Below are positions 48,581-57,121 of a DNA stretch of 64,000 nt, one piece after another. Within the stretch, counting starts at the first letter, position 1, and each line of letters begins with the position of its first letter. The stretch comes from Ruminiclostridium josui JCM 17888 (GTDB lineage Bacteria > Bacillota > Clostridia > Acetivibrionales > DSM-1351), in NCBI RefSeq assembly GCF_000526495.1, contig NZ_JAGE01000001.1, forward strand, positions 1,486,001 through 1,550,000, written 5' to 3'. The notes below the pieces were generated by a model. The model did no database searches, was not told where the DNA came from, and saw only the letters and a list, made by a program, of their open reading frames with translations. A program made the position numbers and the translations under genes.

Positions 48581-49624
48581 TCATAGAGAATCCCCACAAT
48601 AATCACAAATTTTCATGTTATCATAATTCTCACAATACTTTTTAGTAAATTCTTCAAACCTACCAGATTTATATATTTCTTTTAATGTCATATCTCTAAC
48701 ATTACCCAGTGTGAACCTTAACATTTCACATGGAATTACATTACCAAAAGCGTCAATACTACAGTTGTGGTAAAATGCTCCACATACTCCCTTATCACGT
48801 TTCACACCCTTTGAAATAGTTTCTGGAGAAACTGTAGTAAACCTAGTACGAACAACTTTTACACCAAGTTTCCTTGCCTTTTCTTTTATTTGTTGTCTTT
48901 TCTCTTCTAGCATTGCAATATTTTTGGGGAGTAAATCTTTTGAAAGAACTGTACGATAAGAAGCAACTTTTTCGCCAAATATACTATTGGTTTCTTCTAC
49001 ATTTTCTTCGTCAATGACAGAATGAAATGTAAAAGTTACACCATCGATTTTATAGTAAGCTGCTATATCTAGCACCTCATCGATTCTATGGAGATTATAA
49101 TCTGACACCATAGTACCTATATTTTTCAAAACCCTGTTAGAATGGTCTGCCTTTGTCACACACTCGATAGCATAAATTTGCTTGTCAAAAGCATCTTCTC
49201 TTCCCCGCATAAAATTATGGCATTCTTTAGGGCCATCTAGAGAAAAATTGATTCTGCTAATTCCAGCATCTATGATAGACTTCGCCAAATCAGGTGTCAT
49301 TGATAATCCATTTGTAAAAAAATATGTAAAAATATTCAGAGATGAACAATATTTAATTAGCTCCGGCAAATTTGCATATAACGTTGGTTCACCCCCGTGG
49401 AGTTCAATCTCCTGACAACCAAGTTCTTTTAATTCTTTAACAATTCTAATATGGTCCTCAAAATTAATCTCATTTAAGTTTGTTTCTTTTTTTGTTAAAA
49501 GACAATCTGGTAACTCCCATATTTTACAACTAATGCATTTGGAATTACATTTTTGAGTAACTTCCAAGCTTGCCGACTTTAATTCAAGAACTTTATAGCA
49601 TTTATAAGCAACACTTTCGCTCAT
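48581..49624 (-). CDS. Radical SAM/SPASM enzyme
   Basis: This 347-residue enzyme has a canonical radical SAM motif CNSKCISC, the GGEPT-like HGGEPTLYANL, and a C-terminal SPASM-like cysteine set (CGAFYHNC, IPCEM, CENYDNMKICDYC) that would bind auxiliary iron-sulfur clusters. SPASM enzymes typically modify peptides or carrier-bound substrates through radical chemistry. RBS GGGGGA, six bases upstream of the ATG. It lies between the U32 protein and the Dph6-like gene. Confidence 0.85.
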   Translation of the reverse strand: MSESVAYKCYKVLELKSASLEVTQKCNSKCISCKIWELPDCLLTKKETNLNEINFEDHIRIVKELKELGCQEIELHGGEPTLYANLPELIKYCSSLNIFTYFFTNGLSMTPDLAKSIIDAGISRINFSLDGPKECHNFMRGREDAFDKQIYAIECVTKADHSNRVLKNIGTMVSDYNLHRIDEVLDIAAYYKIDGVTFTFHSVIDEENVEETNSIFGEKVASYRTVLSKDLLPKNIAMLEEKRQQIKEKARKLGVKVVRTRFTTVSPETISKGVKRDKGVCGAFYHNCSIDAFGNVIPCEMLRFTLGNVRDMTLKEIYKSGRFEEFTKKYCENYDNMKICDYCGDSL

Positions 49625-49653
49625 TACAATTCCCCCTAAAACTTTTGCAATTC

Positions 49654-50670
49654 TTAAGATTTAGATAACCCTGTCGGATAGTAACAAAGATATGTACACA
49701 TATTGTTAAAAAATTCAGATCTTATTTTACTTATATACTCTTCAGAGGTTAACGGCTCATTAGCAATATTAATAGCTTTATTAGTATATTGTATATCTTT
49801 GATAAGAGTTTCCAGTATGCAACCTCTTCCTACCACTTTCAAATGTGTAACTCCTATGTCCATCAGCTCCTTTATTCTACACAACCCACATCCTGAAGAT
49901 GCCAGAGTATAGGAAAAGTTTCCTTGCCCAATTTGGGGATTTTGCTTGTTCTGTTGTGAATAATTTTGTAGATTTACCATTTTGTTTAATGCTTTTTCAG
50001 CGGTTCTAAACTTATTACTACCCCCTTTAAACCTTTTCACTTGAAAAGGAATTTCACATATAAAAGGTAGCTCATCACTGTGAATACCATTACAAAAAGC
50101 ACCTGAGTAGAGACACATTGCATTTAATATAAACGCTTCATATTCCATAGTATTTAATTTACTATTACTAATCAAATCCTTAATATTTTTCAAAGTAACT
50201 TTCCGTGGGAAAACCACTCTAGATATATCAAACTGATTGAGAAACTTTACGGCATTACTGTTATATACCTCCATTTCCCCGCTAATATGTATATTACAAT
50301 CTATTCCTTTTTCTCTTAGGTAAATAATAAATGCAATGTCAGCTATAATAAATGTGTCAAAACCCATATCCATTAAATCTTTTACTACATCCATTAGTAT
50401 GGGATAGAGACTTCTTACATAATAGTGAGAGTTAAATGTTATTTTTATAGGAACTTTATACTTCTCTACCATTCTGCCTAGGATCTTCATGGAACCTTTT
50501 TCAGTAATATTATGATATCCCAATAAAGATTCCCGCCTATTAAACGGTACAATATTTGTATGTTTCTCTAGCCATTGTATTGGTACATACCCGCAAAAAA
50601 ACTCATCCGCTCCCGCTTCTACAAGTTTCTCATAGGAATCTGTATTAGATAATGGGGCAACAATTTTCAT
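49654..50670 (-). CDS. U32-family Fe-S protein A (UbiU/YhbU-like)
   Basis: The 338-residue protein matches the peptidase U32 family: MKIVAPLSNTDSYEKLVEAGADEFFCGY at the N-terminus, barrel strands such as DTFIIADIAFIIYLREKG and HISGEMEVYN, and clustered cysteines (MCLYSGAFCNG, FICEIPF, SGCGLCRI) that in UbiU/UbiV-type members hold a 4Fe-4S cluster. UbiU and UbiV act as a pair in oxygen-independent hydroxylation, using prephenate. A second U32-like protein is encoded next door at 50699, so a similar pair is plausible. Start at 50670 places GGAAGG nine bases upstream; the ATG three codons earlier is too close. Confidence 0.75.
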   Translation of the reverse strand: MKIVAPLSNTDSYEKLVEAGADEFFCGYVPIQWLEKHTNIVPFNRRESLLGYHNITEKGSMKILGRMVEKYKVPIKITFNSHYYVRSLYPILMDVVKDLMDMGFDTFIIADIAFIIYLREKGIDCNIHISGEMEVYNSNAVKFLNQFDISRVVFPRKVTLKNIKDLISNSKLNTMEYEAFILNAMCLYSGAFCNGIHSDELPFICEIPFQVKRFKGGSNKFRTAEKALNKMVNLQNYSQQNKQNPQIGQGNFSYTLASSGCGLCRIKELMDIGVTHLKVVGRGCILETLIKDIQYTNKAINIANEPLTSEEYISKIRSEFFNNMCTYLCYYPTGLSKS

Positions 50671-50698
50671 TATTATCATCCTTCCAAATTAATTCTTT

Positions 50699-52063
50699 TT
50701 ATGAAACTGAATAAACAAGCCTATCGATGCCCGCCTCAATATATTTTTTTAACATTTCGGCTTCTATAAAAAGCAATTTATGAAAACCAAAAATCGAATT
50801 GCCTTTGCCAATCATATTCAAATGTTCCGGATATTGTAAATAAAATTCACTACAGTAATTAGGACAACCAGAAACTATTAAATCCGGCATTTTAAGGTTG
50901 CAATGTGCATAAAGAAGGCAAAATGGAGATGTATTAATCTGATAAAATGGGAAATGCATACTATGTTTGCCTTTTGATATATAAACTTCACCAGGGCTGG
51001 ATTCATACTCTAATCTACTAATACCCATTTCTTTTATAAACTTAATAAAGTGATCGGTATTTAAGCTATTTTCTTTTAAATTATCACTATTTTTATTATA
51101 TCCCCACCACCAATTAAGACGGGGATCCTTTTTCCTTCTATTTAGCAACCTTCCTATAACAGGCTTCAGGTTTGAGTATTTCTTTAATAATTCCAACATA
51201 CCCCAATCATTAACTAATATTTCAACGCTTTTATCTTTACTCTTACACCAATTATCAGTTTCGTTAAGTATTTCGGTTAATTGTCCATTGTAATTTTCAT
51301 TAATAAATGGAAATGCAAGAGTTATGTCAAAATTACTCTCATATGCCTTATTCATTAATTTGAGCAACTGCTTGATATTCGGAAAAATATTAGAGCAGAA
51401 CTCATTTCCAATATATACTCTTGAAAAACTCTTTGAAAAAATCCCGTGAGTTTTAAGACCATCATTGTCTAGGTTAGCCTCTATTGCTGTGTCAAAATCT
51501 TGATCTTCAAATTGTTTAAATAATTTCAGACTATTAATGTTAAATGCTAAATCTAAATTTTGCATAAGATCTGCAAATTCTGAATAGTTTAGACTGTATT
51601 CATTGAAACTATACCAATCATTTCGTTGCTTTTCTATATTTTCAGAAAAAACGGTATCCTTTTCATATGGATAAGTTTCATAGTTCTCACCTAAAAATTT
51701 ACTTGCAGCTATTTTACGGAAAACTCCAACCTTTTCTTTAATTTCAAAGAATTCCATAGTTTTATCAATGATTTCATAATATCTATCAATTTCCTGTGTA
51801 TGTATACTGCCGATTTTTACTTTATATATATACGAAAAAGTATTATTTGTAACTCCAATAATCTTGCATTCATCTAGTATAAAATCTTCATATGCATGAA
51901 TCTTAAAGTTCAGAATCTTGATTCTACACTGAAAAGGATCCTCTAGCTTGTCCGCACTCTCAAACTGAATCTTCTCTTTATCGAGATTAATTATTCGTAC
52001 TTCTTGTTCATTAATGTAGCCTATTGCTAGTGCAGGCGGAAATATTAAATCATCTTTGAGCAT
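50699..52063 (-). CDS. U32-family-like Fe-S protein B
   Basis: The 454-residue protein has an N-terminal region of about 190 residues that I cannot assign. A U32-like barrel follows: SFSRVYIGNEFCSNIFPN, DITLAFPFINE, VEILVNDWGMLELL, KPVIGRLLNRRKKDPR and IGKGNSIFG. Four cysteines near the C-terminus (SPFCLLYAHC, SGCPNYCSEF) could bind an iron-sulfur cluster. The NDWG and GRLLNRRKKDPR phrases resemble UbiV-type U32 proteins. It stands 28 bases before the other U32 gene, suggesting a heterodimer. The chosen ATG at 52063 has GGAGG five bases upstream; the GTG at 52075 is rejected. Confidence 0.65.
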   Translation of the reverse strand: MLKDDLIFPPALAIGYINEQEVRIINLDKEKIQFESADKLEDPFQCRIKILNFKIHAYEDFILDECKIIGVTNNTFSYIYKVKIGSIHTQEIDRYYEIIDKTMEFFEIKEKVGVFRKIAASKFLGENYETYPYEKDTVFSENIEKQRNDWYSFNEYSLNYSEFADLMQNLDLAFNINSLKLFKQFEDQDFDTAIEANLDNDGLKTHGIFSKSFSRVYIGNEFCSNIFPNIKQLLKLMNKAYESNFDITLAFPFINENYNGQLTEILNETDNWCKSKDKSVEILVNDWGMLELLKKYSNLKPVIGRLLNRRKKDPRLNWWWGYNKNSDNLKENSLNTDHFIKFIKEMGISRLEYESSPGEVYISKGKHSMHFPFYQINTSPFCLLYAHCNLKMPDLIVSGCPNYCSEFYLQYPEHLNMIGKGNSIFGFHKLLFIEAEMLKKYIEAGIDRLVYSVS

Positions 52064-52075
52064 AATTACCTCCAC

Positions 52076-53839
52076 TTACTCATATAACATTTTATAGTAA
52101 AGAGAGTATCGGCCATTTAATTTTAGCAATTCATTATGACAACCGGTTTCGATAACACGCCCGTTATCTAAGAATATGATTCTGTCTGCATTCTTTGCCG
52201 TTAATAATCTGTGGGCAACTACAATTACAGTTCTCCCTTTCATCAAGGCTTCTAAAGCCTTTTGAACTTCATATTCAGATTCTGAATCTAAAGATGCTGT
52301 TGGTTCATCAAGCAATAAAATTAATGCATCCTTTAACAGTGCACGAGCAATCGCTATTCTTTGCCTTTCCCCTCCTGATAAAAACGCACCCTGTTCACCT
52401 ACTTGAGTGTCGTATCCCTGAGGAAGTCTAGTTATAAAATCATGAGCATAAGCCGCTTTAGCGGCTTGGATGATCTCTTCTTCCGAGGCTTCCTTCTTGC
52501 CATACGCGATATTCTCTTTTATCGTACCTGAAAATAAGTAATTTGATTGGCTCACGTAACTCATTATTTCTCTTCTTGTGTTCAAAGAATACTCTCTTAT
52601 ATCATTACCATACAAATAAATATTCCCATTTTTATTTAGTAGGGGATAAAAACCCATGGTTAATTTGAAAATAGTTGTCTTCCCTGCCCCACTAGGCCCT
52701 ACAATCGCAACCTTTTCACCTTTTTTAATTTGGGCGGAAAAACTCACAATTACTTTCGCTTCATTCCCATAAGTAAAAGTTACATCTTTAAACTCAAGGA
52801 CATCATTTTTAGAATAGTCAGGTTTTATATCAGAACCATTCAAGTCTTCCTCGGGTAAATCCAATATTTCCATAACTCGGCTGGCACCAACCATACTTTT
52901 TGAAATCTCAGAAAGTACCCAACCAAACCCGGTAAAAGCAAATACCAGTTTGCTCACATACCTAAAAATAGCAAGTAGTGCACCGGGTGTAAAGTCTCCC
53001 TGAGCCAACAAAAGTGCTCCGATACCAATTACCCCCACATTACACATATTTTCAACCATTCCATTCATAGATTTTTGAATAGAAGAAGCATTTATTAACT
53101 TAGACTGCCAAAAAAGTATTTTCTTACTTTCATTGTCATAACGGTTATATATCCAATTCTGTAAATTAAATATTTTAATTATAGATATTCCGTTAATTAT
53201 ATCTGAAAATCTTTCTGTAGCAGCTGATATAGTCGATTGTATTTTTGAACTAGATTGTTGAATTCTCTTTAAAAATACAAAATTAAGTATAATTATAGAA
53301 ATAACCAAGATAATACAAATAAAGGCCATTTTCAAGCTAATAAGTGCAATAAGAATTAAATTAACTATACCAAGAACCATAAAATTTATCGGATCTACAA
53401 GTGTAAAAGAAATAGCATTGCTAACCGCAGCAAGATCGTTTGTAAGTCTACTTTGGAGTTCACCTGAGTGTTTCGAGTCATGATACTCAGAAGAAATATG
53501 CATAACTTTATCCAACAATTCGCTTTTAACTTTTGTCACTATCATCTCAACCCTTGTTTGCATCAAATAGCCTTCAAAAAAGTATAAGATTGAGTTAATA
53601 ACAAATGCAATTACGGCAAACCATGCAGCTTTCTCAAACTCTTCCCAATTCCTATTTATTGCACTGTCAGTTACCCATTGAACAGAAAAACCTATAACAA
53701 AACTAAATCTTATCATTGTAAAAGCATTTATAATTAAAGCTGCAATATAACTTTTACGGAAACCGCGTGAATATCTAAATAGTCTTAATACTACTTTATA
53801 GTTTTCTTTTAGTATCTCAAATGTATTTTTATGCTCCAT
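52076..53839 (-). CDS. ABC exporter, fused permease-ATPase (1)
   Basis: This 587-residue half-transporter has six membrane helices in the first 320 residues and an ATPase with Walker A VGPSGAGKTT, signature LSGGERQRIAIARAL, Walker B LILLLDEPTASLD and the H-loop AHRLLTA. All catalytic positions are consensus. Its start overlaps the stop of the neighbouring ABC gene by 11 bases, so the two are likely a coupled heterodimer or sequential exporters. Role: export of the metabolite or self-protection. It is separate from the peptidase-linked exporter at 34214. Confidence 0.88.
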   Translation of the reverse strand: MEHKNTFEILKENYKVVLRLFRYSRGFRKSYIAALIINAFTMIRFSFVIGFSVQWVTDSAINRNWEEFEKAAWFAVIAFVINSILYFFEGYLMQTRVEMIVTKVKSELLDKVMHISSEYHDSKHSGELQSRLTNDLAAVSNAISFTLVDPINFMVLGIVNLILIALISLKMAFICIILVISIIILNFVFLKRIQQSSSKIQSTISAATERFSDIINGISIIKIFNLQNWIYNRYDNESKKILFWQSKLINASSIQKSMNGMVENMCNVGVIGIGALLLAQGDFTPGALLAIFRYVSKLVFAFTGFGWVLSEISKSMVGASRVMEILDLPEEDLNGSDIKPDYSKNDVLEFKDVTFTYGNEAKVIVSFSAQIKKGEKVAIVGPSGAGKTTIFKLTMGFYPLLNKNGNIYLYGNDIREYSLNTRREIMSYVSQSNYLFSGTIKENIAYGKKEASEEEIIQAAKAAYAHDFITRLPQGYDTQVGEQGAFLSGGERQRIAIARALLKDALILLLDEPTASLDSESEYEVQKALEALMKGRTVIVVAHRLLTAKNADRIIFLDNGRVIETGCHNELLKLNGRYSLYYKMLYE

Positions 53840-55631
53840 TTTTTAACTCCTCAACCTTCCCACATTGCTGCTGATATAATTTATAATAGAGTCCCTTTTT
53901 GTTAAGCAAACTCTCATGGTTTCCTTCTTCGACTATTTTTCCATTATTCAAAACAAGGATTCTATCAACATTCTTTATAGTACTAAGCCTATGAGCAATA
54001 ATGAGCGTTGCTCTATTCTTCATTAAATTATCAAGTGATTTTTGAATTTCCTGTTCTGTTTGTGCATCGAGAGCGCTAGTTGGTTCATCCAAAATTAAAA
54101 GATCTGAGTTTTTAACAAAAGCTCTTGCAATAGCAACCCTTTGCCTTTGTCCTCCTGATAACTTGCTACCAAGTTCTCCCACACTCGTTTGATATCCAGT
54201 ATCCAATGAATTTATATAGTCGGTAAGAGATGATTGTTCTGCTGCTTGATATACCATTTTTTTTAATTCTTGTTTGTCAAGTTCAGACTCATTTTCCACC
54301 TGACCATATATTCCACTAGCAATGTTGTCAAATATGCTCCCCGGAAATATATGTGCGTCCTGATCAACTATAGAAATGCCCCTACGTAACAACTTTTTGT
54401 CCCAATCATCATATAAAAACCCTTTATAGAGATATTGTCCTGAATCAGGCTTTAAAAACCCACATATTATCTTCATTAAAGTTGTTTTTCCGCAACCACT
54501 TGGTCCCACTAATGCAACAGACTCATTTCTTTCAATATCAAATGAAATACTATCAAGAACTTTCTTTCCTTCTTGTTCTGTGTTGCTACTATCATACACT
54601 TTGTAAGAAAAAGATACATCTTTTAAGGATATGATTGGTGCATTTTTGTCATCTTCCTTTTGTTTTCCTTCCATTTTTTCAGGCTCTTCATCCCAAAGTT
54701 CCACAATCCGTTCAGATGCTGCAACTGCTTTACGAATGTTTATGTAATTTACATTAAATATATTCCTAAGCATTTCCTGAATCTGTTGAAATACAATTAA
54801 GTCACCTATTGTCATTTCATTTCTTATGACAAAGAACAAACAAAGAAATACTGTTCCTATTTGTACGCCTATAGAAGCCGTTATCTCAATTGCTCCCCAT
54901 AAACATTCTATACGAGACATTTCTATAACCTTTTTTAAAGATAAACTTAATAAATTTCTAAATTTATACTTAAAGGCATCATATAACCCAAAGGTCTTGA
55001 TTTCTATATGTCCATTTATAGAGTCTTGAAAAATACTGCTGACTTCTCCAGCGATGCTCTGTACTTCATCCTGTTTTTTGCCTATGGGTTTTGACATTTT
55101 ATAATTAAGTACATTGATGGCAGAGCACACAGCAATGAGAAGAATTGTTACTTTGTAGTTTATGAAAATTCCATATATTCCTGCAAACAGCCCAATAAGA
55201 ATTTTATATATTGAATCCTGAGCTACAACTCTAAAAAAATAGTCAATCAATCCTAAATCATTGTTCATACGACTCAATAAATCCCCTGTGGAATATCTTG
55301 ATATTGTAGTAAGTGGGAATGATTGTACTGCTTTTATTGTTTTTGCTCTAATACGGTAAAGGCTCTCGTTGGTATACTTACCAAATAAATAACTATTTAT
55401 AAAATCCATTACCAATAGTACTACTATGCCAATGAGTAAATATGCAAACACGTGTATAGCCTTTTCTATACTCTTATTAAGTGCAATATTTACTAAACTT
55501 CCAAGATAGTAAGTAACAACTTGACGTACAATCGCTGCCAAAATAACTGTAACAACCGCAATTGTAAGTATATTGTATCGTTTTGTCTCTTTAATTACAT
55601 AAAAAAGATTAATTATTTTGCCTTTTTTCAT
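53829..55631 (-). CDS. ABC exporter, fused permease-ATPase (2)
   Basis: This 600-residue half-transporter has membrane helices up to about residue 310 and an ATPase with VGPSGCGKTT, LSGGQRQRVAIARAF, LLILDEPTSALD and AHRLSTI, all consensus. I start it at ATG 55631; the longer frame begins with TTG without an RBS, and the RBS for the ATG is itself weak (GGG). It is paired with the exporter gene that overlaps its stop. Two full consensus ATPase sites argue against the degenerate-site type of heterodimer. Confidence 0.86.
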   Translation of the reverse strand: MKKGKIINLFYVIKETKRYNILTIAVVTVILAAIVRQVVTYYLGSLVNIALNKSIEKAIHVFAYLLIGIVVLLVMDFINSYLFGKYTNESLYRIRAKTIKAVQSFPLTTISRYSTGDLLSRMNNDLGLIDYFFRVVAQDSIYKILIGLFAGIYGIFINYKVTILLIAVCSAINVLNYKMSKPIGKKQDEVQSIAGEVSSIFQDSINGHIEIKTFGLYDAFKYKFRNLLSLSLKKVIEMSRIECLWGAIEITASIGVQIGTVFLCLFFVIRNEMTIGDLIVFQQIQEMLRNIFNVNYINIRKAVAASERIVELWDEEPEKMEGKQKEDDKNAPIISLKDVSFSYKVYDSSNTEQEGKKVLDSISFDIERNESVALVGPSGCGKTTLMKIICGFLKPDSGQYLYKGFLYDDWDKKLLRRGISIVDQDAHIFPGSIFDNIASGIYGQVENESELDKQELKKMVYQAAEQSSLTDYINSLDTGYQTSVGELGSKLSGGQRQRVAIARAFVKNSDLLILDEPTSALDAQTEQEIQKSLDNLMKNRATLIIAHRLSTIKNVDRILVLNNGKIVEEGNHESLLNKKGLYYKLYQQQCGKVEELKNGA

Positions 55632-55694
55632 ATTTAATAACCCATCGTGCAAACCTTTCTGAAAAATTTTAATGGAATCTAGAATTATTGAAAA

Positions 55695-56546
55695 TCACCT
55701 CTGCCAATCACATCTCTGACAAAGGTGTAGCTTTCTTTTTCCTTTCGCAAGGTCTATATATGCTTTGGTAAATGTTTCTTTATTCATAATTTGTTCAAGT
55801 GATTCTTCGTATAGATTTCCAAATGAGTGCATATGTTTCCAATCTAAGCAGCAAAGTGTCAAGTCTCCTGTGCACGAAACTGATATATCGTTCAACAATG
55901 CAAAACAGCTTTTAGTACTATTGACTGGTTCTCTATTATACATGTGTTTTCTGGAATCTAAAATTGAGAAAAACACACGGTATGGAAATTCGGCATTCAG
56001 GCTGCATAACCTTTTATATTCTTCCATACTATATGCAGACGCCATTAGTAGCCATAACTTTGCTTCGTAAAGTTCATCTATCATTATCTGGTTCAAATAG
56101 AAGCCATTTGTCAGTATATGTGTCTTTGCATTCGTGCATTTTTCTGCAGCATAATCAAGAAATTTAAATAATCTTGGATCAATCATAGGCTCATTATCAA
56201 TATGGAATGCGATAACTCCTCTATAATCAATTCTTGAAAGCTCGTCAATAACCTTATATACCACCTTAGCAGAAAGTATAACTTTCTGCTTTTCCCATGC
56301 TGTAGGACATCTTTTATGAATATAAGAGTAGACGCACATATTAGATAGCTCAAATGAAATTCGTCTCATTTGTCTATAAATAGACGTAGATTCCATATCC
56401 TCAATCTTTATATTTCTAGACAAAGTGCTATTTATAAATTTTTCTTCAGCCATATAATACGAATTTTTATAATCTTTCGGTATCTCTCCATCATTTCTTT
56501 CTACTTCTGGCATATATGGTTTGTTTTTGTTGTTTGCGACTTCCAT
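55695..56546 (-). CDS. Radical SAM-like protein with noncanonical cysteine motif
   Basis: The 283-residue protein reads like a radical SAM/SPASM enzyme over its length: ISFELSN at strand 1, FHIDNEPMIDPRLF at the GGE position, THILTNGFYLN, and a C-terminal SPASM-type set (CTGDLTLCCLDWKHMHSFGNLYEESLEQI, LCQRCDW). But at the expected CxxxCxxC it has MCVYSYIHKRCP: only two cysteines, nine residues apart, with a His between. Either the cluster is held in another way (Cys-His-Cys), or the protein no longer performs SAM cleavage. RBS GGGGGA. It lies just downstream of the two carrier protein genes. Confidence 0.7.
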   Translation of the reverse strand: MEVANNKNKPYMPEVERNDGEIPKDYKNSYYMAEEKFINSTLSRNIKIEDMESTSIYRQMRRISFELSNMCVYSYIHKRCPTAWEKQKVILSAKVVYKVIDELSRIDYRGVIAFHIDNEPMIDPRLFKFLDYAAEKCTNAKTHILTNGFYLNQIMIDELYEAKLWLLMASAYSMEEYKRLCSLNAEFPYRVFFSILDSRKHMYNREPVNSTKSCFALLNDISVSCTGDLTLCCLDWKHMHSFGNLYEESLEQIMNKETFTKAYIDLAKGKRKLHLCQRCDWQR

Positions 56547-56583
56547 ACAATCCCCCTAAGAAGAATCTTAATTATTGATAGCA

Positions 56584-56847
56584 TTATTTAGCTGTTTGAA
56601 ACATTTCATATATTCTTTCAACAACGAAGTTTAAGTCATCAATATTATCAATAGTCAAGTCATCATCATCAAATTCAATGTCAAATTCTTGTTCAAGTGA
56701 AACTAAAAACTTAATGAATGTAATAGAGTTAAATAAATCACCAACTTTTGTGTCAAAGCTGATTTCACCACAATTTTCGAAATAATTACCGTTCTGTAGT
56801 ACATTTCTTACTTTTTCTTTAATTACTTCGTAATCCATAATTGACAT
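56584..56847 (-). CDS. Free-standing acyl carrier protein (2)
   Basis: An 87-residue acidic helical protein of the phosphopantetheine carrier family. The attachment Ser lies in DLFNSITFIKFLVSLEQEF, where the usual GxDSL reads LFNSI, followed by the acidic helix III region FDDDDLTIDNIDD. The ATG overlaps the stop of the preceding carrier gene (TAATG). An in-frame ATG three codons later has better spacing from AAGGAGGAG and is the alternative start. It probably carries an intermediate for the neighbouring PLP, radical SAM, U32 or BtrH-like enzymes. Confidence 0.82.
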   Translation of the reverse strand: MSIMDYEVIKEKVRNVLQNGNYFENCGEISFDTKVGDLFNSITFIKFLVSLEQEFDIEFDDDDLTIDNIDDLNFVVERIYEMFQTAK

Positions 56848-57104
56848 TACTCCTCCTTATTATTTAATTCTTTTTCAACAAGTGAAACTATATCCTGTAC
56901 ATTACCAAATAGCTCATAATTAATCTGCGAATCATCAAATACAATATCAAACTCTTCCTCAATTGCCACAACAATTTTGATAAAGTTTAATGAATTTACT
57001 CCTAACCCACGGAAATCATTATTAAGTATTTGTGCACCACTTAAATCTTTTTTATCAGAGTACTCCTTTAAAATACTTACTACTTTCATCTCTACATTGT
57101 TCAT
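56847..57104 (-). CDS. Free-standing acyl carrier protein (1)
   Basis: This 85-residue carrier protein has the attachment Ser in LGVNSLNFIKIVVAIEEEF, where Asn replaces the usual Asp before Ser (GVNSL for GxDSL). The following helix has the acidic character typical of ACPs. RBS GGGGGA, seven bases upstream. It overlaps the second carrier gene by one base. Two adjacent free carriers suggest that a starter or side chain is assembled off the megasynthase, as in butirosin, and later transferred. Confidence 0.85.
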   Translation of the reverse strand: MNNVEMKVVSILKEYSDKKDLSGAQILNNDFRGLGVNSLNFIKIVVAIEEEFDIVFDDSQINYELFGNVQDIVSLVEKELNNKEE

Positions 57105-57121
57105 AAATAATTCCCCCTAGT

